Assembly (NCBI GenBank): GCA_904419145.1
Contig: CAJFQQ010000024.1
Span: forward strand, 1 to 35,290
Reading direction: 5' to 3'
Length of the DNA stretch: 35,290 bases
DNA from: an uncultured Oscillospiraceae bacterium
Lineage (GTDB): Bacteria; Bacillota; Clostridia; Oscillospirales; Oscillospiraceae
A model generated the notes under the pieces. The model was not told the origin of the DNA and searched no databases. It saw only the letters and a list, made by a program, of their open reading frames with translations. Made by a program: the position numbers and the translations under genes. Within the stretch, counting starts at the first letter, position 1, and every line of letters starts with the position of its first letter. Positions 22,211 to 29,786 of the stretch are shown here, piece after piece.

Positions 22211-22276
22211 ATGCCCAACCGATTTTTTCGCCGCCGCCCGCCACCCCTCTTTTCTCTGATGGCAGGCCAAGCCTGA
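22211..22276 (+). CDS. Possible 21-residue peptide
   Basis: A short frame, MPNRFFRRRPPPLFSLMAGQA, starts ten bases after GGGAGG in the gap between the PLP enzyme and the transporter. The ribosome site is good and the composition (Arg, Pro) is unlike a random leader, but nothing else supports it. It could be a leader peptide or chance. Confidence 0.25.
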   Translation: MPNRFFRRRPPPLFSLMAGQA

Positions 22277-22319
22277 AAAGAAAAAATAAGGAATAAGAGA
22301 AACAAGGAGAAAAGAATCT

Positions 22320-23252
22320 ATGTGGTTTTGGTTTTCAATGATTGCCCTGCTGTGCTGGAGCGGCTCGGACCTGTTTTCTAAAATTGGCTGCCGGGACGCC
22401 CGGGACAAGTACAGCCATCTGAAGATGGTGATGGCCGTGGGCGTGGTGATGGGACTCCACGCGGCCTATGAGGTCTTTGTTGGCGGCACAGTCATCAACC
22501 TGGACATTATCCTGACATACCTACCTGTGTCCCTGCTGTACATCCTCTCCATGGCCATGGGCTATGTGGGGCTCCGATACATTGAGCTGAGCATCTCCTC
22601 CCCCATCTGCAACTCCTCCGGGGCGCTGGTGGCTGTGCTGGCAATTCTCACCGGCGGCATCGGCGACGACTCCCCCCTGGCCCTCTTCGCCATAGCCCTG
22701 GTGTGCGTGGGTGCCATCGGTCTGGGCGTGGTAGAGGTCCGGGAAGACGAGGCGCTGCGCATCGAGCGGCAGAAAGCGAGCAACTACAAATACACCAAGA
22801 GCTTCATGGCTCTGGCCATGCCCGCGGCCTACTGCGTGCTGGATGCCGCCGGGACCTTTGCGGACAACTTCGTCATCGAAAAAATCAGCACCATGGTGGC
22901 CTCCGGCGAGGGAGAAGCCAGCGCCAACGTGGCCTATGAGCTGACGTTCCTGGCCGCCGGTGTGCTGTGCTTTATCTACGTGATCCTCGTCAAAAAAGAC
23001 CGGCTGGTGCCCAGGATGGAGGCTCCAAAATATGTAGGTGCTATCTGCGAGACCGCCGGCCAGTTCGCCTATATCTACGCCATCGCGGACCGGGAACACC
23101 TGGCCATGTCCGCCCCTATTATCGCCTCCTACTGCGCCGCCTCGGTGCTGTGGAGCCGCCTGTTCCTCAAGGAGAAGCTCTCCTGGAAGCACTATCTGAT
23201 GATCGTCCTGGTGGTGGCTGGCATCGCCATTATGGGTGTGCTGGACATCTGA
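22320..23252 (+). CDS. EamA/DMT family transporter
   Basis: A 310-residue membrane protein of the drug/metabolite transporter superfamily with about ten hydrophobic segments and two EamA-like repeats. The repeat ends are seen in 'LRYIELSISSPICNSSGALVAVLAIL' and 'SAPIIASYCAASVLWSRLFLKEKLSWKHYLMIVLVVAGIAIMGVL', the usual family close. A charged loop near 143-160 separates the halves. It starts at ATG 22320 after AAGGAG (ten-base spacing). The substrate is unknown; from its neighbour one may guess an amino acid or amine. A strong terminator ends the unit. Confidence 0.88.
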   Translation: MWFWFSMIALLCWSGSDLFSKIGCRDARDKYSHLKMVMAVGVVMGLHAAYEVFVGGTVINLDIILTYLPVSLLYILSMAMGYVGLRYIELSISSPICNSSGALVAVLAILTGGIGDDSPLALFAIALVCVGAIGLGVVEVREDEALRIERQKASNYKYTKSFMALAMPAAYCVLDAAGTFADNFVIEKISTMVASGEGEASANVAYELTFLAAGVLCFIYVILVKKDRLVPRMEAPKYVGAICETAGQFAYIYAIADREHLAMSAPIIASYCAASVLWSRLFLKEKLSWKHYLMIVLVVAGIAIMGVLDI

Positions 23253-23270
23253 TTGCCATTTGATAGATAG

Positions 23271-23309
23271 AAAGGGTGGGAGGCCTGCAACGGGCCTCCC
23301 ACCCTTTTT
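23271..23309 (+). terminator. Terminator after the transporter
   Basis: A 15-bp perfect stem AAAGGGTGGGAGGCC (23271-23285) with 23293-23307, seven-base loop, then Ts. Confidence 0.93.
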
Positions 23310-23365
23310 CCCACTCATGGGCTCCCAAATATTATCCAAAACGGGCAGCGTAACTGCCCTGGTTA

Positions 23366-24052
23366 TCAGAGCGCAGTCTCAGCCTCTCCATTGCCTGGAT
23401 TTTCTGTCTCCAGACGCTTTTTGCATATCTGAATTTGATCGGGCAAAATATACAGGTATTCCATAATATACCGGATCAGTTTCGCCATAATCTCCACATC
23501 CGCAGCGCTGATCTCCAGTTCTTTTCCGTGAGCAGCCGAATCTCCAAAAAACTTTGCCAGGGACGATGCCTCCTTCAAGGTGTCCGGCAGCAATCCCTTG
23601 GCAGCAATCTCCTCAATTTTATCCTTCAACCCCCACTTCGTCGCCCCACGCTCCAGCAGCATCAATTCCAGCGTACGGCGCAGCGCCATCATACAGTTGT
23701 TCCGGTCAAATTCCTTTATTTTCAGCGCCGCCTCATAGGCCTCTTTGATATTTTTTGGAACCGCTTCGTCCTCCAGGCTGTTGACTGGGAATAGAATCTG
23801 CTTGTTCCATGGCCAGCAGGGCCGGCCATCCTCATCGGCCCTGATCATGGTCTCATCCCGGTACCGTCCATATAAGGTCGCCCTGTGACAGACCGGACAG
23901 GCGTAGAGTTCATATACGACGGTGAAATCGCACACCTCGTTCTCAATGTCCTCGGTTCCCCAGCTGTATCCGCCCATCCGCTGCATCTGTGTCTCATTTC
24001 CGCAGTGAAAGCACCGGATAACCCGCTCTTTTGATCCTTCCATCCTTTTCAT
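23366..24052 (-). CDS. DUF4145 domain protein with zinc-ribbon start
   Basis: 228 residues. The N-terminal part has two Cys pairs, C14-x2-C17 (RCFHCGN) and C52-x2-C55 (ACPVCHR), forming a probable zinc ribbon. The C-terminal half (about 105-200), 'IKEAYEAALKIKEFDRNNCMMALRRTLELMLLERGA' through 'AKFFGDSAAHGKE', is a DUF4145 helical domain. That domain occurs in some restriction and defence-associated proteins as well as alone, and its function is unknown. The start is uncertain: ATG at 24052 has GGAGG very close and AAAGG at ten bases; ATG 24043 is an alternative. It is 67 bases after mntP and may be read through from it. Confidence 0.78.
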   Translation of the reverse strand: MKRMEGSKERVIRCFHCGNETQMQRMGGYSWGTEDIENEVCDFTVVYELYACPVCHRATLYGRYRDETMIRADEDGRPCWPWNKQILFPVNSLEDEAVPKNIKEAYEAALKIKEFDRNNCMMALRRTLELMLLERGATKWGLKDKIEEIAAKGLLPDTLKEASSLAKFFGDSAAHGKELEISAADVEIMAKLIRYIMEYLYILPDQIQICKKRLETENPGNGEAETAL

Positions 24053-24119
24053 ATCCTCCGCACCTTTCCGCCGCCCCAGCACAGCAGTGGTATCATTCCC
24101 CGGTGGCCCAAAGCCTGCC

Positions 24120-24686
24120 TCACCCCAGGATCCCCGTGTGCTCCAGCAGGATCTTCAGCCCGATGAGGATCAGGATGATGCCCCCCACAGCCTCCGCCTT
24201 CTGCTTGTAGCGGCTGCCGAACTTGTTTCCGATCAAGACGCCGGCCAGAGAGATCACAAAAGTGGTACAGCCGATCACCGCCACGGCCGGACCGATCTTC
24301 ACATTCAGGAACGCAAAGGTAATGCCCACGGCCAGAGCGTCGATGCTGGTGGCGATAGCCAGGATCAGAAGCTCCTTGATGCTGAAATTGGCGGGCGCTG
24401 TGTCCTCCCCCTCGCTGTGCAGGGCTTCCCAGAGCATCTTACCGCCGATGTACACCAGCAGCACAAAGGCGATCCAGTGGTCGTACTGGGTGATGTACTG
24501 CTCGAACTGCTTGCCCAGGGCCCAGCCCAAAAAGGGCATCAATGCCTGGAAGCCGCCGAAAAACAGGGCAACGGTCACGGTCTGCCGGACGTCGATCTTG
24601 CGCATGGACAGCCCCTTGCAGATCGCCACCGCGAAGGCGTCCATGCTCAGACCGATGCCGATGAGGAATAACTCAAAAATCCCCAT
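24120..24686 (-). CDS. mntP: Manganese efflux pump MntP
   Basis: 188 residues, six hydrophobic segments, exports Mn2+ to prevent toxicity. The two related halves each carry the conserved aspartate motif: 'GIGLSMDAFAVAICKGL' (D16) and 'AIATSIDALAVGITFAFL' (Asp near 115), as expected for MntP/YebN. The start follows AAAGGAGAAGACTT. A yybP-ykoY manganese riboswitch precedes it and should switch expression on when Mn2+ is high. Confidence 0.96.
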   Translation of the reverse strand: MGIFELFLIGIGLSMDAFAVAICKGLSMRKIDVRQTVTVALFFGGFQALMPFLGWALGKQFEQYITQYDHWIAFVLLVYIGGKMLWEALHSEGEDTAPANFSIKELLILAIATSIDALAVGITFAFLNVKIGPAVAVIGCTTFVISLAGVLIGNKFGSRYKQKAEAVGGIILILIGLKILLEHTGILG

Positions 24687-24741
24687 AAGTCTTCTCCTTT
24701 TTCACTTGTCACTTTTCTCTCAACAACCCCATCGGGACAGC

Positions 24742-24866
24742 AAAAAACGAGACGCATGTACGGATGTTCTCGCCGTACATGAGTCTCGTTGATTAAGGCA
24801 AACCAGGTCACAAAACCAGTATGTTGACTTGCCGCACCAGACGTGCCACTACTCCCTCATGGGTAG
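24742..24866 (-). promoter_or_regulatory. yybP-ykoY manganese riboswitch
   Basis: Read leftward, the leader holds GGGAGTAGT, GTCAACATAC and GCCTTAATCAACGAGAC in order, the conserved blocks of the Mn2+-sensing yybP-ykoY class. The last block is the 5' arm of a terminator stem (24746-24763 with 24773-24790, one mismatch) followed by six Ts. Mn2+ binding would stabilise the aptamer and prevent termination ahead of mntP. Confidence 0.93.
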
Positions 24867-24870
24867 GGTA

Positions 24871-24899
24871 TTTATACCATATTTCCCGGGTTTTGTCAA
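24871..24899 (-). promoter_or_regulatory. Promoter of the mntP riboswitch unit
   Basis: On the minus strand TTGACA (24894-24899), 17-base spacer, TATAAA (24871-24876) preceded by TGG. It starts 20 bases after the PAP2-like gene stop. Confidence 0.85.
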
Positions 24900-24919
24900 C
24901 CGCCTCTCATTGGATTTCC

Positions 24920-25351
24920 CTACAGCAGCATTCCCACGGCCACGCCCAGCAGGGCGCCTATGAGCACCTGTAGGGGCGTGTGGCCCATGATGATCTTCAA
25001 ATCGTCGGCAAAATCCTCCGCCGTCAGCTTCTCCACGTGCCGCAGCAGCTGGTTCACCAGCTTCGCCGTATCTCCGGCGCTGCGGCGGACGTTACAGGCG
25101 TCGTACATCACCACGGCGGCCATCACCACGCATACGCCGAACAGCGGGCTGCCAAGCCCCTCCGTCCGGGCCACCGCTGTGGTGCAGGCCATCACAAAGG
25201 CGGAGTGGCTGCTGGGCATCCCGCCGCTGGAGACAAAGCGGTGCCAGTCAAATTTCCTGGTGAGGATCAGATCCAGGATCACCTTGATGACCTGGGCCAG
25301 AAACCAGGCCACCAGCGCGCAGTCAATGATATGATTTCCAGTGATCTTCAT
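24920..25351 (-). CDS. Divergent PAP2 family membrane protein (YuiD/DUF212)
   Basis: 143 residues with about four hydrophobic segments. The signature 'RFVSSGGMPSSHSAFVMACTTAVA' (39-62) is the phosphatase motif of acid phosphatase/vanadium peroxidase (PAP2) proteins, and 'IMGHTPLQVLIGALLG' near the end gives the second histidine motif. 'MYDACNVRRSAGDTAKLVNQL' is typical of the YuiD subgroup. It is three bases after ispA and may act on an isoprenyl phosphate, which is an inference from position. The start follows GAAGGAAGT. Confidence 0.9.
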   Translation of the reverse strand: MKITGNHIIDCALVAWFLAQVIKVILDLILTRKFDWHRFVSSGGMPSSHSAFVMACTTAVARTEGLGSPLFGVCVVMAAVVMYDACNVRRSAGDTAKLVNQLLRHVEKLTAEDFADDLKIIMGHTPLQVLIGALLGVAVGMLL

Positions 25352-25354
25352 ACT

Positions 25355-26224
25355 TCACTTCCTTCGCTCTGCCAGCTGGTCCGCCAGCTCCAGCAGAAAA
25401 CCATTTCCCGGGAAATCCGACAACGCCGCCTTAGCCCGCCCTGTACAGGCCGCCACCTCCCGCTCGCAGCCATCCAGCCCGATCAGGTCCACAAAGGTAG
25501 TCTTGCCCTCCTCCCGGTCCGAGCCGATGGGCTTGCCGAACTCTGTCTGGTCGGCAATCACGTCCAGCATGTCGTCCCGGATCTGGAAGGCCAGCCCCAC
25601 CTCCCAGGCGTAGTCCCGGGCGGCCTGACGCTGCTCCGGTGCGGCATTGGCCATCACGCAGCCCAGCTCCGCCGCCGCCGCGATCATGGCCCCGGTCTTT
25701 AAGCTGTGAAGGAGTTCCACTTGCTCCCTGCTGCGGCATTTCCCATCCAGGTCCAGCACCTGCCCGGCCACCATGCCGTCGCCCCCGGCGGCCCGGGCCA
25801 GCACTGCCACCGCGTCGATGCGCTGCTGCGCGCTGAGCCCCTCCGCCGCGGCCAGGATGGCAAAGGCCTCCGGCTGCAGGGCATCCCCGGCCAGGACGGC
25901 CAGGGTCTCCCCATAGACCTTGTGGCAGGTGGGCTTGCCCCGGCGCAGATCATCGTCATCCATACAGGGCAGGTCGTCATGGATCAGTGAGTAGGTGTGG
26001 ATCAGCTCCAGGGCACAGCCCAGGGGCACTGCTTTTTCCCACTCCCCACCAAACAGCTCCGCAAAGGCACAGGTCAGCACCGGCCGCACCCGCTTGCCCC
26101 CGGCAAGCAGGCTGTAGCGCATGGCCTCCTGAAGCTGTCCATAGGGTCTGTCCCCCAGAAACAGCCCCCCCAGATAGTGCTCAATGGCCGCTAAATAGGC
26201 CTGATAGGTCTCCCGGTATCCCAT
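25355..26224 (-). CDS. ispA: Polyprenyl synthetase, farnesyl diphosphate synthase type
   Basis: Condenses isopentenyl diphosphate with allylic diphosphates to farnesyl diphosphate. The 289-residue protein carries the first aspartate-rich motif 'DDLPCMDDDDLRRG' (83-96) and the second 'FQIRDDMLDVIAD', plus 'GGKRVRP' (42-48) for substrate binding. The residues before the first motif (HTYSLIHDD) fit the short-chain, bacterial farnesyl type. The start is ATG at 26224 with GGGGGAG upstream. It lies in the exonuclease VII/isoprenoid unit; dxs, its usual neighbour, has been displaced by an intervening gene block. Confidence 0.93.
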   Translation of the reverse strand: MGYRETYQAYLAAIEHYLGGLFLGDRPYGQLQEAMRYSLLAGGKRVRPVLTCAFAELFGGEWEKAVPLGCALELIHTYSLIHDDLPCMDDDDLRRGKPTCHKVYGETLAVLAGDALQPEAFAILAAAEGLSAQQRIDAVAVLARAAGGDGMVAGQVLDLDGKCRSREQVELLHSLKTGAMIAAAAELGCVMANAAPEQRQAARDYAWEVGLAFQIRDDMLDVIADQTEFGKPIGSDREEGKTTFVDLIGLDGCEREVAACTGRAKAALSDFPGNGFLLELADQLAERRK

Positions 26225-26279
26225 AGAACTCCCCCATTTCCCTGCCCTGCGCAGGATCCGTCACCCTTTTGTTCGCTCT

Positions 26280-26702
26280 TTATGCTTCCCGGGGCTCTGC
26301 CAGCTCCTTCAGTGTCCGGTCCAGCTCCGGGAAATCCCGGCTCAGGCGGAGGAACTTCCCCTCCCGGTCCAGGAAGCAGTGGCGGGAGGTCCCCTCCAGC
26401 ACCACCTTGCCGTCGCTCAGGCGGCGCATCTCATACCACACCACCAGGTGGACGCCCCGGTACTCCCGGATGCCTGCACGGATCTCCACCGTGTCTCCAA
26501 AGGTGGTGGGCGCCTTGTAGACGCACTCCACCCCCGTCACCGGGGACTGGATCCCCAGGGACTCCATCCGGTCGTAGCCCCAGCCGATCTGCTCCAGCAG
26601 GTCCACCCGGGCCTCCTCCATCCAGCGGATGTAGTTGGAATGGTGGGTGACGCCCATCCGGTCTGTCTCATAGTACTGTACTTTATGGCGATACGGTGTC
26701 AT
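26280..26702 (-). CDS. Hotdog-fold acyl-CoA thioesterase (YbgC/FadM type)
   Basis: 140 residues. 'YYETDRMGVTHHSNYIRWMEEARVDLLEQIG' (10-40) is the 4HBT hotdog signature with the catalytic aspartate in TDRMGVTHH. It hydrolyses acyl-CoA thioesters; the exact chain length is unknown. The start overlaps the xseB stop by ATGA. Its insertion between xseB and ispA is not the most common arrangement, but the overlap shows it belongs to the operon. Confidence 0.9.
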   Translation of the reverse strand: MTPYRHKVQYYETDRMGVTHHSNYIRWMEEARVDLLEQIGWGYDRMESLGIQSPVTGVECVYKAPTTFGDTVEIRAGIREYRGVHLVVWYEMRRLSDGKVVLEGTSRHCFLDREGKFLRLSRDFPELDRTLKELAEPREA

Positions 26703-26935
26703 GGTTCCTCCTCCAGAAAATCGCTCTCCACCGGTGCGCCGTCGCTCCCCTTCTGGAGCTTCACCACCTTCAGCTCCGCCTCGTCCAGCATGGCGCTGCA
26801 GGTGCCCACCAGCTTGGTCCCCTCCTCAAAGAGGGCCAGGGAGTCCGCCAGCTTGGCGTCCCCCTTTTCCAGCAGGGAGACGATCTCCTCCAGCCGCTCC
26901 ATGTTCTCCTCAAAGCTCTTTTTTGCTCTTGCCAT
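26699..26935 (-). CDS. xseB: Exodeoxyribonuclease VII small subunit
   Basis: 78 residues, starting MARAKKSFEENMERLEEIVSLLEKGDAKLADSLALFEEGTKL, the standard XseB helical hairpin. The start is ATG at 26935 after AGGAGGCGGAAC, inside the end of xseA (26-base overlap). It pairs with XseA to degrade single-stranded DNA to oligonucleotides. Confidence 0.95.
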   Translation of the reverse strand: MARAKKSFEENMERLEEIVSLLEKGDAKLADSLALFEEGTKLVGTCSAMLDEAELKVVKLQKGSDGAPVESDFLEEEP

Positions 26936-28148
26936 GTTCCGCCTCCTGATATACGGTCTCCTCCACCCGGCAGCGGGCCGTGCCGTCGCCCAGGGTGATG
27001 GATAGATCATCGTCGATTTGTATGTCCCGCACCGAGCGGACCACCTGGCCCCCCTGGTCCGTCACCATGGCGTACCCCCGGCCCAGCACCTTCAGCGGGC
27101 TCAGGGCATCCACTGACGCCGCCAGGGCCCCCAGCTTCCGGCGGGGCGCTGCCAGCAGGCTTTCCCCCGCGTGGGACAGGTTTTTCTGCACATATCCCAG
27201 CAGCATCCGCTTGTCCTGGAGAAAGGCCATGGGATCCGTGAGACTGCGCTTGCGCCTCAGGGTCTCCAGATTCTGCCGCAGCAGATCCAGGCAGCGGCGT
27301 TCGCTCCCCGCCATGGCGCTCTCGGCGCTGCGCAGCCGCTCCAGCAGCTCCGCCCGGTCGGGCACGGCGATCTCCGCGGCATTGGAGGGCGTGGCCGCCC
27401 GGACATCCGCCACGAAGTCGGCGATGGTCACGTCCGGCTCGTGGCCCACAGCGGAGATCACCGGGATCTCCGATTCATAGATAGCCCGGGCCACCCGCTC
27501 ATCGTTGAAGGCCCAGAGGTCCTCGATGGAGCCGCCGCCCCGGCCGGTGATGATGATGTCCCCCAGCTTCCAGCGGTTGGCGTACCGCAGGGCTCCCACG
27601 ATCTCCGCCGGGGCCTCCGCCCCCTGGACCCGGACGGGCAGGAGCAGGAGCTTCACCAGCGGGTAGCGGCGGCGGATGACACGGATCATGTCGTGGACCG
27701 CCGCCCCGGCGCTGGAGGTGATGATGGCGATGCGCTCCGGGTATTTCGGCAGGGGCTTCTTGTGGGCCGGGTCGAACAGCCCCTCCCGGTAGAGCTTCTC
27801 CTTGAGCTGTTCAAAGGCCACATGGAGGTCTCCGATCCCGTCCGGCGAGAGCCCACTGCAGTAGAGCTGGTAGGCCCCGTCCCGGGGAAAGACGGTGACG
27901 CGGCCGAAAGCGATGACCTTCATGCCGTTCTCCGGCCGGAACCGCAGCCGCAGGGCTTGTCCCCGGAACATGACGCACCGGATGGCCCCCTCCGGGTCCT
28001 TCAGGGTAAAATAGTGGTGGCCGGAGGGGTAGAGCTTATAGTTGGAGATCTCCCCCCGGATGAAGATTTCCCCCAGCAGCGGGTCGCTGTCCAGGGTATT
28101 CTTGATGTAGTTGTTGACCTCAGAGACGGAAAAGACCCGCTGTTCCAC
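26910..28148 (-). CDS. xseA: Exodeoxyribonuclease VII large subunit
   Basis: 412 residues. Residues 1-100 are the OB-fold (VFSVSEVNNYIKNTLDSDPLLGEIFIRGEISN, then SGHHYFTLKD). The catalytic region includes 'ERIAIITSSAGAAVHDMIRVIRRRYP', 'IIITGRGGGSIEDLWAFNDERVARAI' and 'VISAVGHEPDVTIADFVADVRAATPSNAAE', all diagnostic. A coiled-coil C-terminus follows. The start appears to be GTG at 28148, with GGAAGG upstream and an adjacent GGAGG; no ATG fits. An intrinsic terminator lies between nusB and this start. Confidence 0.95.
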   Translation of the reverse strand: MEQRVFSVSEVNNYIKNTLDSDPLLGEIFIRGEISNYKLYPSGHHYFTLKDPEGAIRCVMFRGQALRLRFRPENGMKVIAFGRVTVFPRDGAYQLYCSGLSPDGIGDLHVAFEQLKEKLYREGLFDPAHKKPLPKYPERIAIITSSAGAAVHDMIRVIRRRYPLVKLLLLPVRVQGAEAPAEIVGALRYANRWKLGDIIITGRGGGSIEDLWAFNDERVARAIYESEIPVISAVGHEPDVTIADFVADVRAATPSNAAEIAVPDRAELLERLRSAESAMAGSERRCLDLLRQNLETLRRKRSLTDPMAFLQDKRMLLGYVQKNLSHAGESLLAAPRRKLGALAASVDALSPLKVLGRGYAMVTDQGGQVVRSVRDIQIDDDLSITLGDGTARCRVEETVYQEAEHGKSKKEL

Positions 28149-28170
28149 CCTCCGATCACCTTCCTTCTAT

Positions 28171-28198
28171 AAAAAGAGAGCGCACATCGTACGCTCTC
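28171..28198 (-). terminator. Terminator between nusB and xseA
   Basis: Read leftward, GAGAGCGTAC pairs with GTGCGCTCTC around a three-base loop, then five Ts. It would stop transcripts just before xseA, yet I see no separate xseA promoter downstream of it. Confidence 0.75.
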
Positions 28199-28204
28199 CC
28201 TCTC

Positions 28205-28654
28205 TTATTCCTTCACTTCCGCCCGGACAAAGGCACCCAGGATGCCGTTAACGAACTTAGCTACCTCGTCCCCCTCGTATTTTCTCGCCAGCTCCACCGC
28301 CTCGTTGATGGCGGCGCCGTTGGGGATATCCGGCATATACAGGATCTCATACATGGCCACCCGCATGATGGCTGTCGCCACCAGGGGCATCCGGGAGAAC
28401 TTCCACCCCTTGGCATAGCGGTCAATGTCGGTGTCCAGCTCTCCGGCGTGCTGGTCCACGCCCCGGACCAAGCGGCAGATATAGTCCCGCTGCTTGGCGT
28501 TGGGCACCTCCCGGTAGACCTCGTCCTCCTCCGCCAGGGCAGCGAAATTCTCCGGCGACAGGTGGTGTGCCAGCAGCTCGTCCACCGTCAGATCGGTGAA
28601 GCTCAATTCATAGGACAGGTGGACCGCGATCTCGCGGGCAGTCGTTCTAACCAT
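28205..28654 (-). CDS. nusB: Transcription antitermination factor NusB
   Basis: 149 residues, all-helical RNA-binding partner of NusE (S10) that suppresses termination in rRNA operons. 'TTAREIAVHLSYELSF' opens the protein, and the C-terminal 'ATAIMRVAMYEILYMPDIPNGAAINEAVELARKYEGDEVAKFVNGILGA' is the conserved NusB block. The start is ATG at 28654 after AAAGGGAAC; the longer frame runs through a terminator and is rejected. Terminators lie on both sides of the gene. Confidence 0.94.
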   Translation of the reverse strand: MVRTTAREIAVHLSYELSFTDLTVDELLAHHLSPENFAALAEEDEVYREVPNAKQRDYICRLVRGVDQHAGELDTDIDRYAKGWKFSRMPLVATAIMRVAMYEILYMPDIPNGAAINEAVELARKYEGDEVAKFVNGILGAFVRAEVKE

Positions 28655-28690
28655 AGGGCAGTTCCCTTTCTCTCTGATGTTGACAAGGTG

Positions 28691-28718
28691 AAAAGGGCGG
28701 AGTGTTGCCCCTCCGCCC
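28691..28718 (-). terminator. Terminator between asp23 and nusB
   Basis: GGGCGGAG pairs with CTCCGCCC (8 bp, eight-base loop), followed on the minus strand by TTTTC. It is moderate in strength and probably allows partial read-through to nusB. Confidence 0.65.
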
Positions 28719-28731
28719 CAAAAGGCTTGCG

Positions 28732-29073
28732 TTATTCGAAGCTGACGCCGCCCACATGGACATTGACACAGCCCACCGTGAGCCCGGTCATGGCCTCCAC
28801 CGCGGAGGCGACGGCACACTGCACCTTCTCCGCCACCTCGGGGATGGGCTGACCGTAACGCACCATCAGGTAGACGTCCACCGCTGCCTTGTCCTCGGCC
28901 ACGGTGATCCGCACTCCGCGGGACGCCCCCTTCTTCCCGGAGGCATTCATCATGGCGCTGACCCCATCCACCTCAGCGGCGGCGCTGGCGGCCACGGCGC
29001 AGACCACATCCTCGGAGATGTGGATACAGCCCATCTCGTCGGGGTGGGTGATATATTCCTTATTTTCATTCAT
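28732..29073 (-). CDS. Asp23/Gls24 family envelope stress protein
   Basis: 113 residues. 'DEMGCIHISEDVVCAVAASAAAEVDGVSAM' and 'DVYLMVRYGQPIPEVAEKVQCAVASAVEAMTGLTVGCVNVHVGGV' are the two conserved halves of the Asp23 (YloU/YqhY-like) family. YqhY of Bacillus, also next to nusB, is linked to acetyl-CoA carboxylase control. The start is ATG at 29073, AAGGGAG being rather far upstream. It heads the leftward nusB-xse-ispA series. Confidence 0.9.
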   Translation of the reverse strand: MNENKEYITHPDEMGCIHISEDVVCAVAASAAAEVDGVSAMMNASGKKGASRGVRITVAEDKAAVDVYLMVRYGQPIPEVAEKVQCAVASAVEAMTGLTVGCVNVHVGGVSFE

Positions 29074-29125
29074 GGCAGCGGACACTCCCTTTGATCTGTG
29101 TATCATTGGTTGTAGGATCCTCCAT

Positions 29126-29154
29126 ATTGTACCATACCCCTTTTCATTTATCAA
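29126..29154 (-). promoter_or_regulatory. Promoter of the asp23-nusB-xse series
   Basis: On the minus strand TTGATA (29149-29154), 17-base spacer, TACAAT (29126-29131) preceded by TGG. It begins four bases from the spoIIIAH stop codon. Confidence 0.75.
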
Positions 29155-29157
29155 CCA

Positions 29158-29739
29158 CTAATTTGCCTCCAGAATCTTGATCTGGTCGGCGGTGTAGTCC
29201 GTCTCCGACAGGACGATCTCTGATATTTTAGCCACATCCTCCGCCGCTAATCCATCGCTGTCCGAAACCACCACGCTGATGCTGCCATCCCCCATAAAGG
29301 CCACGCAGTCGGCATAGCCCTTGGCGGTGACGAGATTTTCGATCTGCGCCTCCGCCAGAGCGTAGGATGCCAGGACCTGGATGGTCTCCGCCGCCTCGTT
29401 GGCTACCGCAGTGTCGGCCACCTCGCTCTCCGCCGCCTCCCGCAGCAGGGAGATGGCGTTGTCACGGGCCTGCTGGCGGGTCAAACGGGCCGTGGCAAAG
29501 TAGTCCCCGGTGACGGTTCCCGTGTTCTCCCCCGCCTCGGCGCCGGTCTCCACGGCTCCCGTGCCGTCCAGCTCCTCCTCGCCGCTCACCAGGGTGGACT
29601 GGCCCAGGATCTTGGTATCGTCTCCCTGCCCCGCCGCGTCGGTGACGTTGCTGGCGTACCGCCAGTTGAGATACACCGCCGCGCATACGAAGAGCAGCAC
29701 CGTTGCCGCCACAATATTCCGCTTCCAGACCTGCTTCAT
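29158..29739 (-). CDS. spoIIIAH: Stage III sporulation protein AH
   Basis: 193 residues. One transmembrane helix near 9-25 (NIVAATVLLFVCAAVYLNW) anchors it in the mother-cell side of the outer forespore membrane. The extracellular part after an acidic linker is the YscJ/FliF-like ring domain (DNAISLLREAAESEVAD to TADQIKILEAN), which binds forespore SpoIIQ across the intermembrane space. Start at ATG 29739 after GGAGGAGGAG. Last gene of the spoIIIA operon. Confidence 0.94.
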   Translation of the reverse strand: MKQVWKRNIVAATVLLFVCAAVYLNWRYASNVTDAAGQGDDTKILGQSTLVSGEEELDGTGAVETGAEAGENTGTVTGDYFATARLTRQQARDNAISLLREAAESEVADTAVANEAAETIQVLASYALAEAQIENLVTAKGYADCVAFMGDGSISVVVSDSDGLAAEDVAKISEIVLSETDYTADQIKILEAN

Positions 29740-29786
29740 TATTGTCTCCTCCTCCAAGTTCTTCAAATGCGATCTCCGTCCGTTTG

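Noticed and set aside
23366-24052. DUF4145 protein as part of a restriction system
   Set aside because: The domain occurs in such systems, but no methyltransferase, helicase or nuclease gene is adjacent.
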